Of a stretch of DNA of 50,845 nt, positions 1 to 8,976 are shown one piece after another (position 1 is the stretch's first letter; every line of letters begins with the position of its first letter). The stretch is from Salegentibacter agarivorans (GTDB lineage Bacteria > Bacteroidota > Bacteroidia > Flavobacteriales > Flavobacteriaceae). A program made the position numbers and the translations under genes. Where the stretch lies: contig NZ_FOOH01000029.1 of NCBI RefSeq assembly GCF_900113135.1, forward strand, positions 1 to 50,845. The letters run 5' to 3'. The notes beneath the pieces are model-generated. The model was given only the letters and a program-made list of their open reading frames with translations, did not search any database and was not told the origin of the DNA.

Positions 1-170
1 GGCACTTTTTGCAACCTTACCCCCAATATATGCCAGAATCGGTTCGATTTCTCTATGTTCCACTAACTTGCTAGGTCTTCCTTCACACCCCACCGTTGCC
101 AGTGACGCACTTGACTTCGCATTGCTCTTCCCTCCGATCAGGTGAGCGGACTTTCTTTCAAGTCCCGGAA
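1..170 (-). mobile_element. probable 5' part of a group II intron (truncated by window edge)
   Basis: No credible protein is encoded here. Read on the minus strand the stretch is rich in small hairpins: a 6-bp stem at 148-165 (GGACTT/AAGTCC), and further on a CAC..GTG loop followed by a G-rich run and the phrase GTGTGAAGGAAG, which resembles domain I of bacterial group II introns. It starts just downstream of the atp terminator and runs off the left edge. The orientation matches the undoubted intron 3' end at 50474-50845. The exact 5' boundary is not clear: the only GTGCG start-like motif is at 110-106, and the structured sequence begins before it. The assignment rests on general resemblance and context. 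It could instead be another structured RNA or degenerate intergenic sequence. Confidence 0.42.
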
Positions 171-190
171 TTGTTTGCGTGCAGGGCAAA

Positions 191-216
191 CAAAAAGCCG
201 GGCAATTGCCCGGCTC
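191..216 (-). terminator. rho-independent terminator of the atpD-atpC operon
   Basis: A perfect 18-nt palindrome (GCCGGGCAATTGCCCGGC, 197-214) is followed on the minus strand by TTTTTGTTTG. It lies about 25 bases downstream of the atpC stop codon. This is a strong intrinsic terminator. Confidence 0.92.
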
Positions 217-239
217 TTCTTATATTAAATTTCCTGAAA

Positions 240-533
240 TTAATCAGCAAGTATAATGGCTTTATTGTCTTTCATTTCTAATACACCACCTTTAATGGTA
301 TAATAAAGAATGTTGCTGTTTGCAGAGTCTTTTCTAAAATCTTCAGAAAGCTCATCGTCTAATTCTTTATTAGAGGCAGCAAGTTGAATTTTAACTTCCC
401 CTTCAACCAATGTAGAAACTATAGGAGCGTGATTGTTCAGCATTTGAAATTCCCCATCGTGACCGGGAACTTTTACCGCATCAACATCAGCTTTAAAAAC
501 TACAGCTTCAGGAGTTACTATTTCTAAGTACAT
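240..533 (-). CDS. atpC: F1Fo ATP synthase subunit epsilon
   Basis: Encodes the epsilon subunit of the F1 central stalk, which couples gamma rotation to catalysis and sits on the cytoplasmic side of the membrane. The 97 residues form only the N-terminal beta-sandwich domain: the start MYLEIVTPEAVVF and the segment VPGHDGEFQMLNNHAPIVSTL are diagnostic. The C-terminal two-helix domain, which inhibits ATP hydrolysis in E. coli (about 139 residues in total), is absent. A short epsilon is common in Bacteroidota, so this is not a truncation by mutation. It is encoded 78 bases downstream of atpD in the same operon and is followed by a strong terminator. Confidence 0.95.
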   Translation of the reverse strand: MYLEIVTPEAVVFKADVDAVKVPGHDGEFQMLNNHAPIVSTLVEGEVKIQLAASNKELDDELSEDFRKDSANSNILYYTIKGGVLEMKDNKAIILAD

Positions 534-611
534 ATTTTTTAGTTTGTGTTTACAACATTCAGCAAAAAATATTTACTGAATACTGCTCACTGACCATTGT
601 TTACTTTTTAA

Positions 612-2129
<1,518 letters not shown>

Positions 2130-2224
2130 TTAATTCTTTAATGTTTTCGTATTTAAAATATCTGGAAATACTCAATGCAATAATTCACAATGTGTTAAAA
2201 TAGCACAAGGGTATTTTCAGGCTG

Positions 2225-2232
2225 CAAAGATA
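2225..2232 (-). promoter_or_regulatory. Bacteroidota-type -7 promoter box of atpD
   Basis: TATCTTTG on the minus strand matches the TAnnTTTG consensus exactly. It is about 100 bases upstream of the atpD start, in a 262-base gene-free stretch. No clear TTG -33 element is seen at the expected distance. Confidence 0.6.
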
Positions 2233-2320
2233 GTTTTTTCTTAATAAAATCATACCTCTCTTAAAATAACTTTTTTGAAGCTTATTAAAGCCGGCAAAAA
2301 TTCTTCTGAAAGTATTATTT

Positions 2321-2360
2321 TAAAAGAAAATCCCTTCTGAAATATCTTCAAAAGGGATCT
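2321..2360 (-). terminator. terminator of the glgA-like/DUF4270/glmS operon
   Basis: On the minus strand an ATCCCTT..AAGGGAT stem (2352-2358 with 2330-2336) is followed by TTTTCTTTT. It lies about 30 bases after the glmS stop codon. Confidence 0.8.
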
Positions 2361-2388
2361 CTGTACTCTTATAATTTATTCTGAAAGT

Positions 2389-4236
2389 TTACTCAACTGT
2401 AACAGATTTGGCCAGGTTTCTTGGCTGATCTACATTCTTTCCAAGTAATACCGCAATATGGTATGACAATAACTGAAGTGGAATAGTTGTTAGAAGCGGT
2501 GTTAACGGCTCTAAAGTTTCTGGTACTTCAATCACGTGATCGGCAAGGTCTCTCACCTCTTCGTCACCTTCAGTCACAATCGCGATAATTTTACCGCTTC
2601 TGGATTTAATTTCCTGGATATTGCTTACTACTTTTTCGTAATGTCCTTTTTTGGTTGCAATAACCACAACCGGCATTTCTTCATCTATAAGCGCAATTGG
2701 GCCGTGTTTCATTTCGGCAGCAGGATAACCTTCAGCGTGTATATAGGAAATCTCTTTAAGTTTAAGCGCTCCTTCTAAAGCTACTGGGAAGTTAAACCCT
2801 CTACCTAAATAAAGGCAGTTCCTGGCATCTTTATAAATATCGGCGATCATCTTTATATGCTCATCACCTTCCAATGCTTTTTCAATTTTTGCAGGAATAC
2901 GCTCCATTTCCTGCAAATAGGTCATGAAATCTGTATTAGAGATCGTACCATTATGTTTTGCAAGTTTTAGCGCCATTAAGGTAAGCACGGTAATTTGCGT
3001 AGTAAAAGCTTTTGTTGAAGCTACCCCAATTTCAGGACCAGCGTGAGTGTAAGCCCCCGCGTGGGTTTCCCTGGAAATGGAAGAACCTACCACATTACAA
3101 ACTCCAAAAGCAAATGCACCCTTTTCCTTGGCAAGCTTAATAGCCGCCATAGTATCGGCAGTTTCCCCACTTTGGGAGATTGCTATAATTACATCTTTTT
3201 CTGAAATAATAGGATTACGATACCTGAATTCTGAAGCATATTCTACTTCTACAGGAATTCTGGCAAGTTCCTCAAAAATATATTCAGCTACCAAACCGGC
3301 GTGCCAGCTGGTACCGCAGGCTACGATAAGAATTCGTTTTGCATTAGCAATACGCTCTAAGTTATCATCTACCCCGGCCATTCTTATTAAACCTTCATCA
3401 GGTAACATTCTACCACGATAAGTATCTTTAATTGCAGTAGGTTGCTCGTGAATTTCTTTAAGCATAAAGTGATCGTAACCACCTTTTTCAATCTGCTCAA
3501 GATTTAATTGAAGCTCCTGAACATAGGGATCTACCAAAGTATCATCCTTAATCTTTCTAACCTTAACCTCTTTACCTCTTCTCACCACAGCCATTTCCCC
3601 GTCTTCCAGGTAAATTGCATTATTGGTATATTCAATAAAAGGAGAGGCATCTGAAGCGATAAAGAATTCATCTTCTCCAACGCCAATTGCAAGCGGACTC
3701 CCTAAACGAGCTACTACAATCTCGTCTGGCTTTGTTTTATTGTAAACCGCGATTGCATAGGCTCCAACAGTTTGGTTCAATGCAATTTGCACTGCTTTAC
3801 CAAGCTTAACACCTTCATTAATAATTACATCTTCTATAAGATTAACCAAAACCTCGGTATCAGTATCACTTTTAAAAGTATAACCACGAGTTTTTAACTC
3901 CTTTTTAAGCGCATCGTAATTTTCTATAATTCCGTTATGAATAATTACAATATCTCCAGAATTTGAGTAATGAGGGTGAGAATTCACATCGTTTGGAACC
4001 CCGTGCGTTGCCCAACGTGTATGCCCAATAGCTACATTTCCATTGGTTGTAATAGTGTTTTCAAGCTTTTCTTTTAGATCGGCAACTTTCCCTTTGGTTT
4101 TACAAAGTTTAAGTTCCTTTCCATCATAAAGGGCAATTCCTGCACTATCGTACCCACGATATTCCAGTCTTTGGAGTCCTTTTAAGACAACGGGATAAGC
4201 ATCCCTATGCCCAATATATCCTACAATTCCGCACAT
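2389..4236 (-). CDS. glmS: glutamine--fructose-6-phosphate aminotransferase (isomerizing)
   Basis: Makes glucosamine-6-phosphate from fructose-6-phosphate and glutamine, the entry step to UDP-GlcNAc for peptidoglycan and lipopolysaccharide. It begins MCGIVGYIGHRDAYPV, so Cys2 is the class II glutamine-amidotransferase nucleophile; HTRWATHG follows in the same domain. Two SIS sugar-isomerase domains occupy roughly residues 290-430 and 460-600, with SQSGETADT in the first, and the C-terminus ends PRNLAKSVTVE as in the family. The 615-residue length is normal. It is last in an operon, 16 bases after the DUF4270 stop. I see no glmS ribozyme-like leader in that short gap. Confidence 0.98.
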   Translation of the reverse strand: MCGIVGYIGHRDAYPVVLKGLQRLEYRGYDSAGIALYDGKELKLCKTKGKVADLKEKLENTITTNGNVAIGHTRWATHGVPNDVNSHPHYSNSGDIVIIHNGIIENYDALKKELKTRGYTFKSDTDTEVLVNLIEDVIINEGVKLGKAVQIALNQTVGAYAIAVYNKTKPDEIVVARLGSPLAIGVGEDEFFIASDASPFIEYTNNAIYLEDGEMAVVRRGKEVKVRKIKDDTLVDPYVQELQLNLEQIEKGGYDHFMLKEIHEQPTAIKDTYRGRMLPDEGLIRMAGVDDNLERIANAKRILIVACGTSWHAGLVAEYIFEELARIPVEVEYASEFRYRNPIISEKDVIIAISQSGETADTMAAIKLAKEKGAFAFGVCNVVGSSISRETHAGAYTHAGPEIGVASTKAFTTQITVLTLMALKLAKHNGTISNTDFMTYLQEMERIPAKIEKALEGDEHIKMIADIYKDARNCLYLGRGFNFPVALEGALKLKEISYIHAEGYPAAEMKHGPIALIDEEMPVVVIATKKGHYEKVVSNIQEIKSRSGKIIAIVTEGDEEVRDLADHVIEVPETLEPLTPLLTTIPLQLLSYHIAVLLGKNVDQPRNLAKSVTVE

Positions 4237-4252
4237 AGTATATTGGTGTTAT

Positions 4253-5821
4253 TTAATTATTAATCTCAGTATAGTAAATTCTTAGTTTTAATCTTTTTTC
4301 TTCGTTGTTAGAAAGGTTACCGTGTAGTACAGTGCCCTTTGGGCTAATTATCCCCATTGCAGGATAGAATTTCACCGCTTCAGTATTCCTAACCGCCGCG
4401 TTATTGGTAATATTAATATTTTGAGTAATAGCAAGGCCTAATCTTACATTATCTGCCTCTTCTTCAATAATATTGGAAACGTGCTGCGTAACATTTAGTT
4501 TATAACGCACCCCGTTTTCATCTTCATCAATTTCTAAAGGTGTAGAGAAAGAAGTAAGCGACGTAGACGGATTATTTTCATTACCATCCTGCACAAAATT
4601 TCTTGCAAAACTATAATCGGCTATAATTCTATTATTATCCAAATCGTATAGATACAAACGAGATGGCTCGTCAATACCGGCCACAAAATCCTGGTCAACA
4701 TAGAACGAAAGATTTGCTTCGTTAATTAACCATTCGTTTTCTCTAAATGCCGCTATTTGTTCTTCACTTTCAAAAAGCTCAATCACTGCCATGGTTCCTT
4801 CCCCTCCATTAAGAAAGAGTTTTTCGGCTCCAGAATCTTCATTACTTTCTTCTATAGCCTGCAAAACATCTCCAGGATATTCGCCTTTAAAAGTATTTAC
4901 AATGGTGCTTCCAAAACTAAGTTTATAACTTCTTGGATCTCTTAGCGTTTCAGTATCACCGTCATCATTAGTGGTTTCTACTTCAGTAGTATAGAAAAGC
5001 TCAATTCCAGCATCACCAGCCTTAAGATTAAATAACATCATAGTCCCATCTTCAGCCGTTGCCTCGGCTTTAATGAACATTCCGCGTAAATAATTCTTGA
5101 AATTATTATTATTGCTAAGCACACTGGAACCTTCTTTATCAATAATTTTCTTTTCAAAATATTCTACCGGCAGTTTTATTCTTAAAGCGGGACCAGAAGT
5201 AATGGTATCCTGTTCACCTTCGTCGTTTTCTTCATAAGAAACGATGGCTTGAGAAGAAGGCACAAAATTGTCATTTTCATAGATAACATCACCAATTAGG
5301 TTCTCCTCAAATAATTCCTGCTGATCTGAATAATACTTTTGGCTATCCTGGAAATCGGCCTCGGGATCTAAAGTATTCAGAAAATAATTAGATTCCTGAA
5401 GTGAGATTTTTATGGGTGTATTTCCGTAAACGGAATCTAAAGCGTATTGAATATTCCCATCTTCGTCTAAATCTCCTTCGGTACTAAAATAAGGAATGGT
5501 TAAAACCACGCTATCAAGCTCTGGTTCTACCCCAAAAGTTGGGTTATTGGTAGGTAAAGAAAGCTGGCTGAGAATACTGGCTGTAGTTTGCCCGTAGATA
5601 GGGTGATTATAAACGCCAAGTAAATGGTTGCTCAGGTTATTGGTTTGTACTGAATTTAGTTTTTTGCTGTAAGCGGTTACTTCAACTTCTTCCAGCTCAA
5701 GGTTACTCGGGTTTTCTATAATTTCACCGCCAACGGTGCTATATTCATCATCACAGCCCACAAAAGCAAAAACAACAACAAATAAAGTTGCTGTTTTGTA
5801 CATCATTCTCATTAAATTCAT
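4253..5821 (-). CDS. DUF4270 family lipoprotein
   Basis: Start at 5821 is chosen (MNLMRMMYKTATLF...): it gives a lipoprotein signal peptide ending FAFVGC, with the lipidated Cys followed by DDEY, and it places the gene 13 bases after its upstream neighbour. The frame is open further upstream, to 5932, but that would bury the signal and overlap the neighbour by almost 100 bases. The roughly 520-residue mature protein is acidic and rich in Asn, Glu and Asp, as is typical of Bacteroidota surface lipoproteins. It resembles DUF4270, a family of unknown function. It lies between a glycogen-synthase-like gene and glmS, apparently in one operon, so a role in envelope or polysaccharide metabolism can be guessed but not shown. 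Confidence 0.8.
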   Translation of the reverse strand: MNLMRMMYKTATLFVVVFAFVGCDDEYSTVGGEIIENPSNLELEEVEVTAYSKKLNSVQTNNLSNHLLGVYNHPIYGQTTASILSQLSLPTNNPTFGVEPELDSVVLTIPYFSTEGDLDEDGNIQYALDSVYGNTPIKISLQESNYFLNTLDPEADFQDSQKYYSDQQELFEENLIGDVIYENDNFVPSSQAIVSYEENDEGEQDTITSGPALRIKLPVEYFEKKIIDKEGSSVLSNNNNFKNYLRGMFIKAEATAEDGTMMLFNLKAGDAGIELFYTTEVETTNDDGDTETLRDPRSYKLSFGSTIVNTFKGEYPGDVLQAIEESNEDSGAEKLFLNGGEGTMAVIELFESEEQIAAFRENEWLINEANLSFYVDQDFVAGIDEPSRLYLYDLDNNRIIADYSFARNFVQDGNENNPSTSLTSFSTPLEIDEDENGVRYKLNVTQHVSNIIEEEADNVRLGLAITQNINITNNAAVRNTEAVKFYPAMGIISPKGTVLHGNLSNNEEKRLKLRIYYTEINN

Positions 5822-5834
5822 TCGATAAAAATTT

Positions 5835-6647
5835 CTATTCAGATAAAACTTCGTTAGTGTAAAAATCCTGATAAGCCTGGCTAAATTCTTCCCTGTTTTT
5901 ATATGGAAGTATTGGCTTATTAAGCCTGCCAATATATTTTGAAAGATCTTCAGGAAGGTCTTCGCCTGCAGTGATTATAGCATCTGAATGATCTGCCGCA
6001 AGCTTCATTAAATTAACGTAGTTTGGGGTTTTTAAATGCTTTATATCTTCTTTTTCCATCCCGTCATACAAAACTTTCTCCTGCATATCTTCATCTAACG
6101 TTCCTTCGAAGTCTTGATTGTATATTGAGGTAACTATTTTTGCTCCACTAAATAATGGCTCATTTCCATAATAGCGTCTAAGGTATAGCGGCAGCAAAGA
6201 TGCCAGCCAGCCATGAACGTGAATAATATCGGGAGACCAGTTTAATTTCTTAACGGTTTCTATTACTCCTTTGGCAAAAAAGATGGCTCGTTCGTCGTTG
6301 TCGTCAAACATATTGCCTTCTTCATCGGTAAGAGTAGCTTTTCTTTTAAAATAATCTTCGTTATCTATAAAGTAAACCTGCATTCTTTCCTTTGGGATCG
6401 AAGCCACTTTAATTATTAACGGCATATCCAGGTCATTAATCACCAAATTCATCCCCGAGAGCCTTATCACTTCGTGTAGCTGGTGGCGACGTTCGTTGAT
6501 GTTACCAAACCGGGGCATAAAAATTCTAATTTGCCCTCCAATATTATTTACCATTTTTGCGGCTTCAAAAGACGTGGATGATATTTCGGTTTCAGGCAGG
6601 TAAGGAATAACTTCAGATGATACGTACAATATCCTCTTATCTTTCAT
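5835..6647 (-). CDS. glycogen/starch synthase N-domain-like protein (GT5)
   Basis: The 270 residues resemble the N-terminal (GT5) Rossmann domain of glycogen synthase: the start KRILYVSSEVIPY, RIFMPRFGNINERRHQLHEV, the HVHGWLASLLPLYLRRYY block and a DAIITAGEDL segment. A full GlgA is about 480 residues, with a KxGGL ADP-glucose-binding motif near the N-terminus and a second GT-B domain. Here the motif position reads PETEISSTS and the second domain is missing. The protein is therefore unlikely to be a normal glycogen synthase by itself and may be a regulator or a scaffold. It is first in the operon with DUF4270 and glmS and is divergent from panC. Confidence 0.75.
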   Translation of the reverse strand: MKDKRILYVSSEVIPYLPETEISSTSFEAAKMVNNIGGQIRIFMPRFGNINERRHQLHEVIRLSGMNLVINDLDMPLIIKVASIPKERMQVYFIDNEDYFKRKATLTDEEGNMFDDNDERAIFFAKGVIETVKKLNWSPDIIHVHGWLASLLPLYLRRYYGNEPLFSGAKIVTSIYNQDFEGTLDEDMQEKVLYDGMEKEDIKHLKTPNYVNLMKLAADHSDAIITAGEDLPEDLSKYIGRLNKPILPYKNREEFSQAYQDFYTNEVLSE

Positions 6648-6687
6648 AAATTGATTGCTTTAATTGCGATTGCGAACAAAAAACACG

Positions 6688-6695
6688 CAAAATTA
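6688..6695 (-). promoter_or_regulatory. -7 promoter box of the glgA-like/DUF4270/glmS operon
   Basis: TAATTTTG on the minus strand matches TAnnTTTG, about 40 bases upstream of the glgA-like start. It lies in the 110-base divergent region shared with panC. Confidence 0.5.
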
Positions 6696-6726
6696 CAAAA
6701 ATTTATGCAGATTGCTGGTAATATAT

Positions 6727-6734
6727 TAAGTTTG
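6727..6734 (+). promoter_or_regulatory. -7 promoter box of panC
   Basis: TAAGTTTG matches TAnnTTTG and lies 23 bases before the panC start codon. The -33 element is unclear. Confidence 0.5.
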
Positions 6735-6757
6735 CACGCTGTTAATTTTATAATAAA

Positions 6758-7615
6758 ATGCAGGTTTTCAAAGAAAAAACCCCTTTAAAAGCGGCCATTA
6801 ATGCCGAAAAATCCAAAGCCAAAATCATTGGCTTAGTCCCTACAATGGGTGCTCTACACCACGGGCATTTATCTTTAGTGAAACAGGCTTTAGAAAGTTG
6901 TGACCGGGTGATTATCAGCATCTTTGTTAACCCAACTCAATTTGACAATCCTGCAGATCTTGAGAAATATCCACGCACTTTAGACGAAGACATTAAGCTC
7001 CTTGAAGAGGCCAGTGACCACCTCTGGATTTTTGCTCCCACCGCTAACGAATTATATGGCGAAAATATAAGTTCTGAACAGTTTAATTTTGACGGTTTGG
7101 AGCAGGTAATGGAGGGAAAATACCGAAACGGACATTTTGACGGGGTAGGAACAATTGTAAAAAGACTATTTACAATAGTAGAGCCACACAAAGCTTTTTT
7201 TGGAGAAAAAGACTTTCAGCAATTGCAAATTGTTAGGAAATTAACCGAAAAAGCAGAGCTTCCGGTAGAAATTATTGGCTGTCCCATTTTACGGGAAGAT
7301 AACGGTTTGGCAAGAAGTTCACGTAATGAAAGATTAGATAAAGAGCAACGAGAAGAAGCTTCGTTTATTTACCAGACCCTTCTTAAAACCAGGGAACTAT
7401 TTGGCACAAAAAGTGCAGATTATATACACAACTGGGTAAAAGAACAATTTAAAAATCATCCCGTTCTGGAATTGGAATATTTTGAAATTGCAAATACCCA
7501 AACTTTAAAAAAAATTAACCGAAAAAGAAAAGGTCATAATTACCGCGCTTTTATAGCGGCTTATGCCGGCGATATTAGGCTTATAGATAATATCGCTTTA
7601 AACAACGAAGAATAA
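6758..7615 (+). CDS. panC: pantothenate synthetase (pantoate--beta-alanine ligase)
   Basis: Condenses pantoate with beta-alanine using ATP to give pantothenate, in the cytoplasm. It belongs to the nucleotidyltransferase superfamily: PTMGALHHGHLSLV carries the HIGH-type motif (H34-H37), followed by VNPTQFDN, FFGEKDFQQL and a KMSKS-type loop in the LARSSRNERL segment. The 285-residue length is typical. It is followed after 3 bases by panD, which supplies beta-alanine, so the two last steps of the pathway are coupled. panB and panE are not in the window. Confidence 0.98.
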   Translation: MQVFKEKTPLKAAINAEKSKAKIIGLVPTMGALHHGHLSLVKQALESCDRVIISIFVNPTQFDNPADLEKYPRTLDEDIKLLEEASDHLWIFAPTANELYGENISSEQFNFDGLEQVMEGKYRNGHFDGVGTIVKRLFTIVEPHKAFFGEKDFQQLQIVRKLTEKAELPVEIIGCPILREDNGLARSSRNERLDKEQREEASFIYQTLLKTRELFGTKSADYIHNWVKEQFKNHPVLELEYFEIANTQTLKKINRKRKGHNYRAFIAAYAGDIRLIDNIALNNEE

Positions 7616-7618
7616 TCT

Positions 7619-7969
7619 ATGCAAGTTCACGTAGTAAAATCAAAAATTCATAGAGTAAAAGTTACAGGCGCCGATTTAAATTATATTGGAAGCATCACTA
7701 TAGATGAAGATCTTATGGAAGCTGCAAATATTATTGAAGGCGAAAAAGTTCAAATTGTAAATAATAACAATGGTGAACGTTTAGAAACTTACGTAATTCC
7801 CGGGCCAAGAAATTCTGGCGAAATTACTTTAAACGGTGCTGCAGCAAGAAAAGTGGCTAAAGGCGATATTTTAATTCTTATCGCATATGCGATTATGGAT
7901 TTTGAAGAAGCGAAAGCTTTTAAACCCTCCCTGGTTTTCCCAAACGAAGAAACCAATCTCTTGAGTTAA
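7619..7969 (+). CDS. panD: aspartate 1-decarboxylase proenzyme
   Basis: Pyruvoyl-dependent enzyme that decarboxylates aspartate to beta-alanine, the substrate of PanC. Self-cleavage is expected between Gly24 and Ser25 (NYIGSITID), giving the pyruvoyl group on the new N-terminal Ser. The block [19 protein letters not shown] is a hallmark of the family. The 116-residue length is normal. It is tightly coupled to panC upstream and to a membrane-protein gene 4 bases downstream. Confidence 0.98.
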   Translation: MQVHVVKSKIHRVKVTGADLNYIGSITIDEDLMEAANIIEGEKVQIVNNNNGERLETYVIPGPRNSGEITLNGAAARKVAKGDILILIAYAIMDFEEAKAFKPSLVFPNEETNLLS

Positions 7970-7973
7970 TCAG

Positions 7974-8939
7974 GTGAAAAAAAAGATAATTAAAATACTT
8001 AAAATCGTACTCCCATTATTATTGGGAGTTTTTTTAATCTGGTATTCTCTTAAAAGTGCCACCCCACAGGAACGGCAGGAATTATGGGAAAATATTTCAA
8101 CGGCCAATCCCTGGTTTTTACTACTCTCCATGCTTTTTGGAGGCCTTTCTCACCTGTCCAGGGCATATAGGTGGAAATTCATGCTGGAACCCCTGGGCTA
8201 CAAACCTAAATTAGCCAATAGTTTTATGGCGGTAATGGCCGGCTACCTGGCTAACTTTGGAATTCCAAGATCTGGTGAGGTGCTTAGAGCCGCCAGCCTT
8301 TCTTCTTATGAGAAAGTTCCTTTTGAAAAAGCTTTCGGGACCATTATTTCTGAAAGAATAGCCGATGTTATCGTGATGCTTAGCATTACAGCCATCACTT
8401 TATTTCTTCAAACCGAACACCTTCTCGCTTATTTTAGAGCCAACGAAATCAATCCGTTATTTAGCCTGGGAATTCTTTTAGCCCTGGTATTATTAGGAGT
8501 TCTAGGACTTCAAATTATTAAAAGATCTCAACTTCCGTTCCTGGTACGCATTAAGAAAATGGCTTATGGGCTTTTAGAAGGAATGCGCAGTATTTTGAAA
8601 ATGAAACAAAAATGGGCTTTTATCTTTCATACCCTTTTCATTTGGTTCATGTATATTTTAATGTTTTATGTTATTGTATTTTCAATACCAGGATTAGGAA
8701 ATACTGAATTTTCAATAATCATGGCTGCTTTTGTAGTAGGTTCTTTTGCCATTTCTGCAACAAATGGCGGAATTGGCGTTTATCCTGTAGCTATTGGCGC
8801 AATTTTGATGCTTTTTGGCATTTCCAAACAAAGTGGCGAAGCATTTGGCTGGCTCACCTGGGGTACGCAAACCCTAATGGTGCTCATCTTAGGCGGATTA
8901 TCCTTTATATTTCTTCCCATTTTCAACCGTCAAAAATAA
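7974..8939 (+). CDS. flippase-like / LPG synthase TM-region membrane protein (UPF0104)
   Basis: A 321-residue polytopic membrane protein of the lysylphosphatidylglycerol-synthase transmembrane family (PF03706/TIGR00374 type). Visible features are a first helix after KKKIIKILKIVLP, the segment LSHLSRAYRWKFMLEPLGYKP, then NFGIPRSGEVLRAASLS and SERIADVIVMLS, which are conserved in the family, and a Gly-rich block ATNGGIGVYPVAIGAI. It lacks the soluble aminoacyl-transferase domain of MprF, so the substrate is unknown. Translation starts at GTG, 4 bases after the panD stop, so it is cotranscribed with panCD. I know of no pathway link to pantothenate. Confidence 0.85.
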   Translation: MKKKIIKILKIVLPLLLGVFLIWYSLKSATPQERQELWENISTANPWFLLLSMLFGGLSHLSRAYRWKFMLEPLGYKPKLANSFMAVMAGYLANFGIPRSGEVLRAASLSSYEKVPFEKAFGTIISERIADVIVMLSITAITLFLQTEHLLAYFRANEINPLFSLGILLALVLLGVLGLQIIKRSQLPFLVRIKKMAYGLLEGMRSILKMKQKWAFIFHTLFIWFMYILMFYVIVFSIPGLGNTEFSIIMAAFVVGSFAISATNGGIGVYPVAIGAILMLFGISKQSGEAFGWLTWGTQTLMVLILGGLSFIFLPIFNRQK

Positions 8940-8952
8940 TATATATCTTGTG

Positions 8953-8970
8953 TAGGTTAAACAAAACCTA
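8953..8970. other. small hairpin before the esterase-fold gene
   Basis: AGGTT and AACCT arms form a short stem with an AAACAA loop, just upstream of the start codon at 8977. There is no T-tract. It could influence the leader or be chance. Confidence 0.3.
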
Positions 8971-8976
8971 ACACCT

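Noticed and set aside
96-281. Small plus-strand frame of 61 codons
   Set aside because: It overlaps the terminator and the 3' end of atpC and has no family resemblance; the region is better explained as structured RNA sequence.
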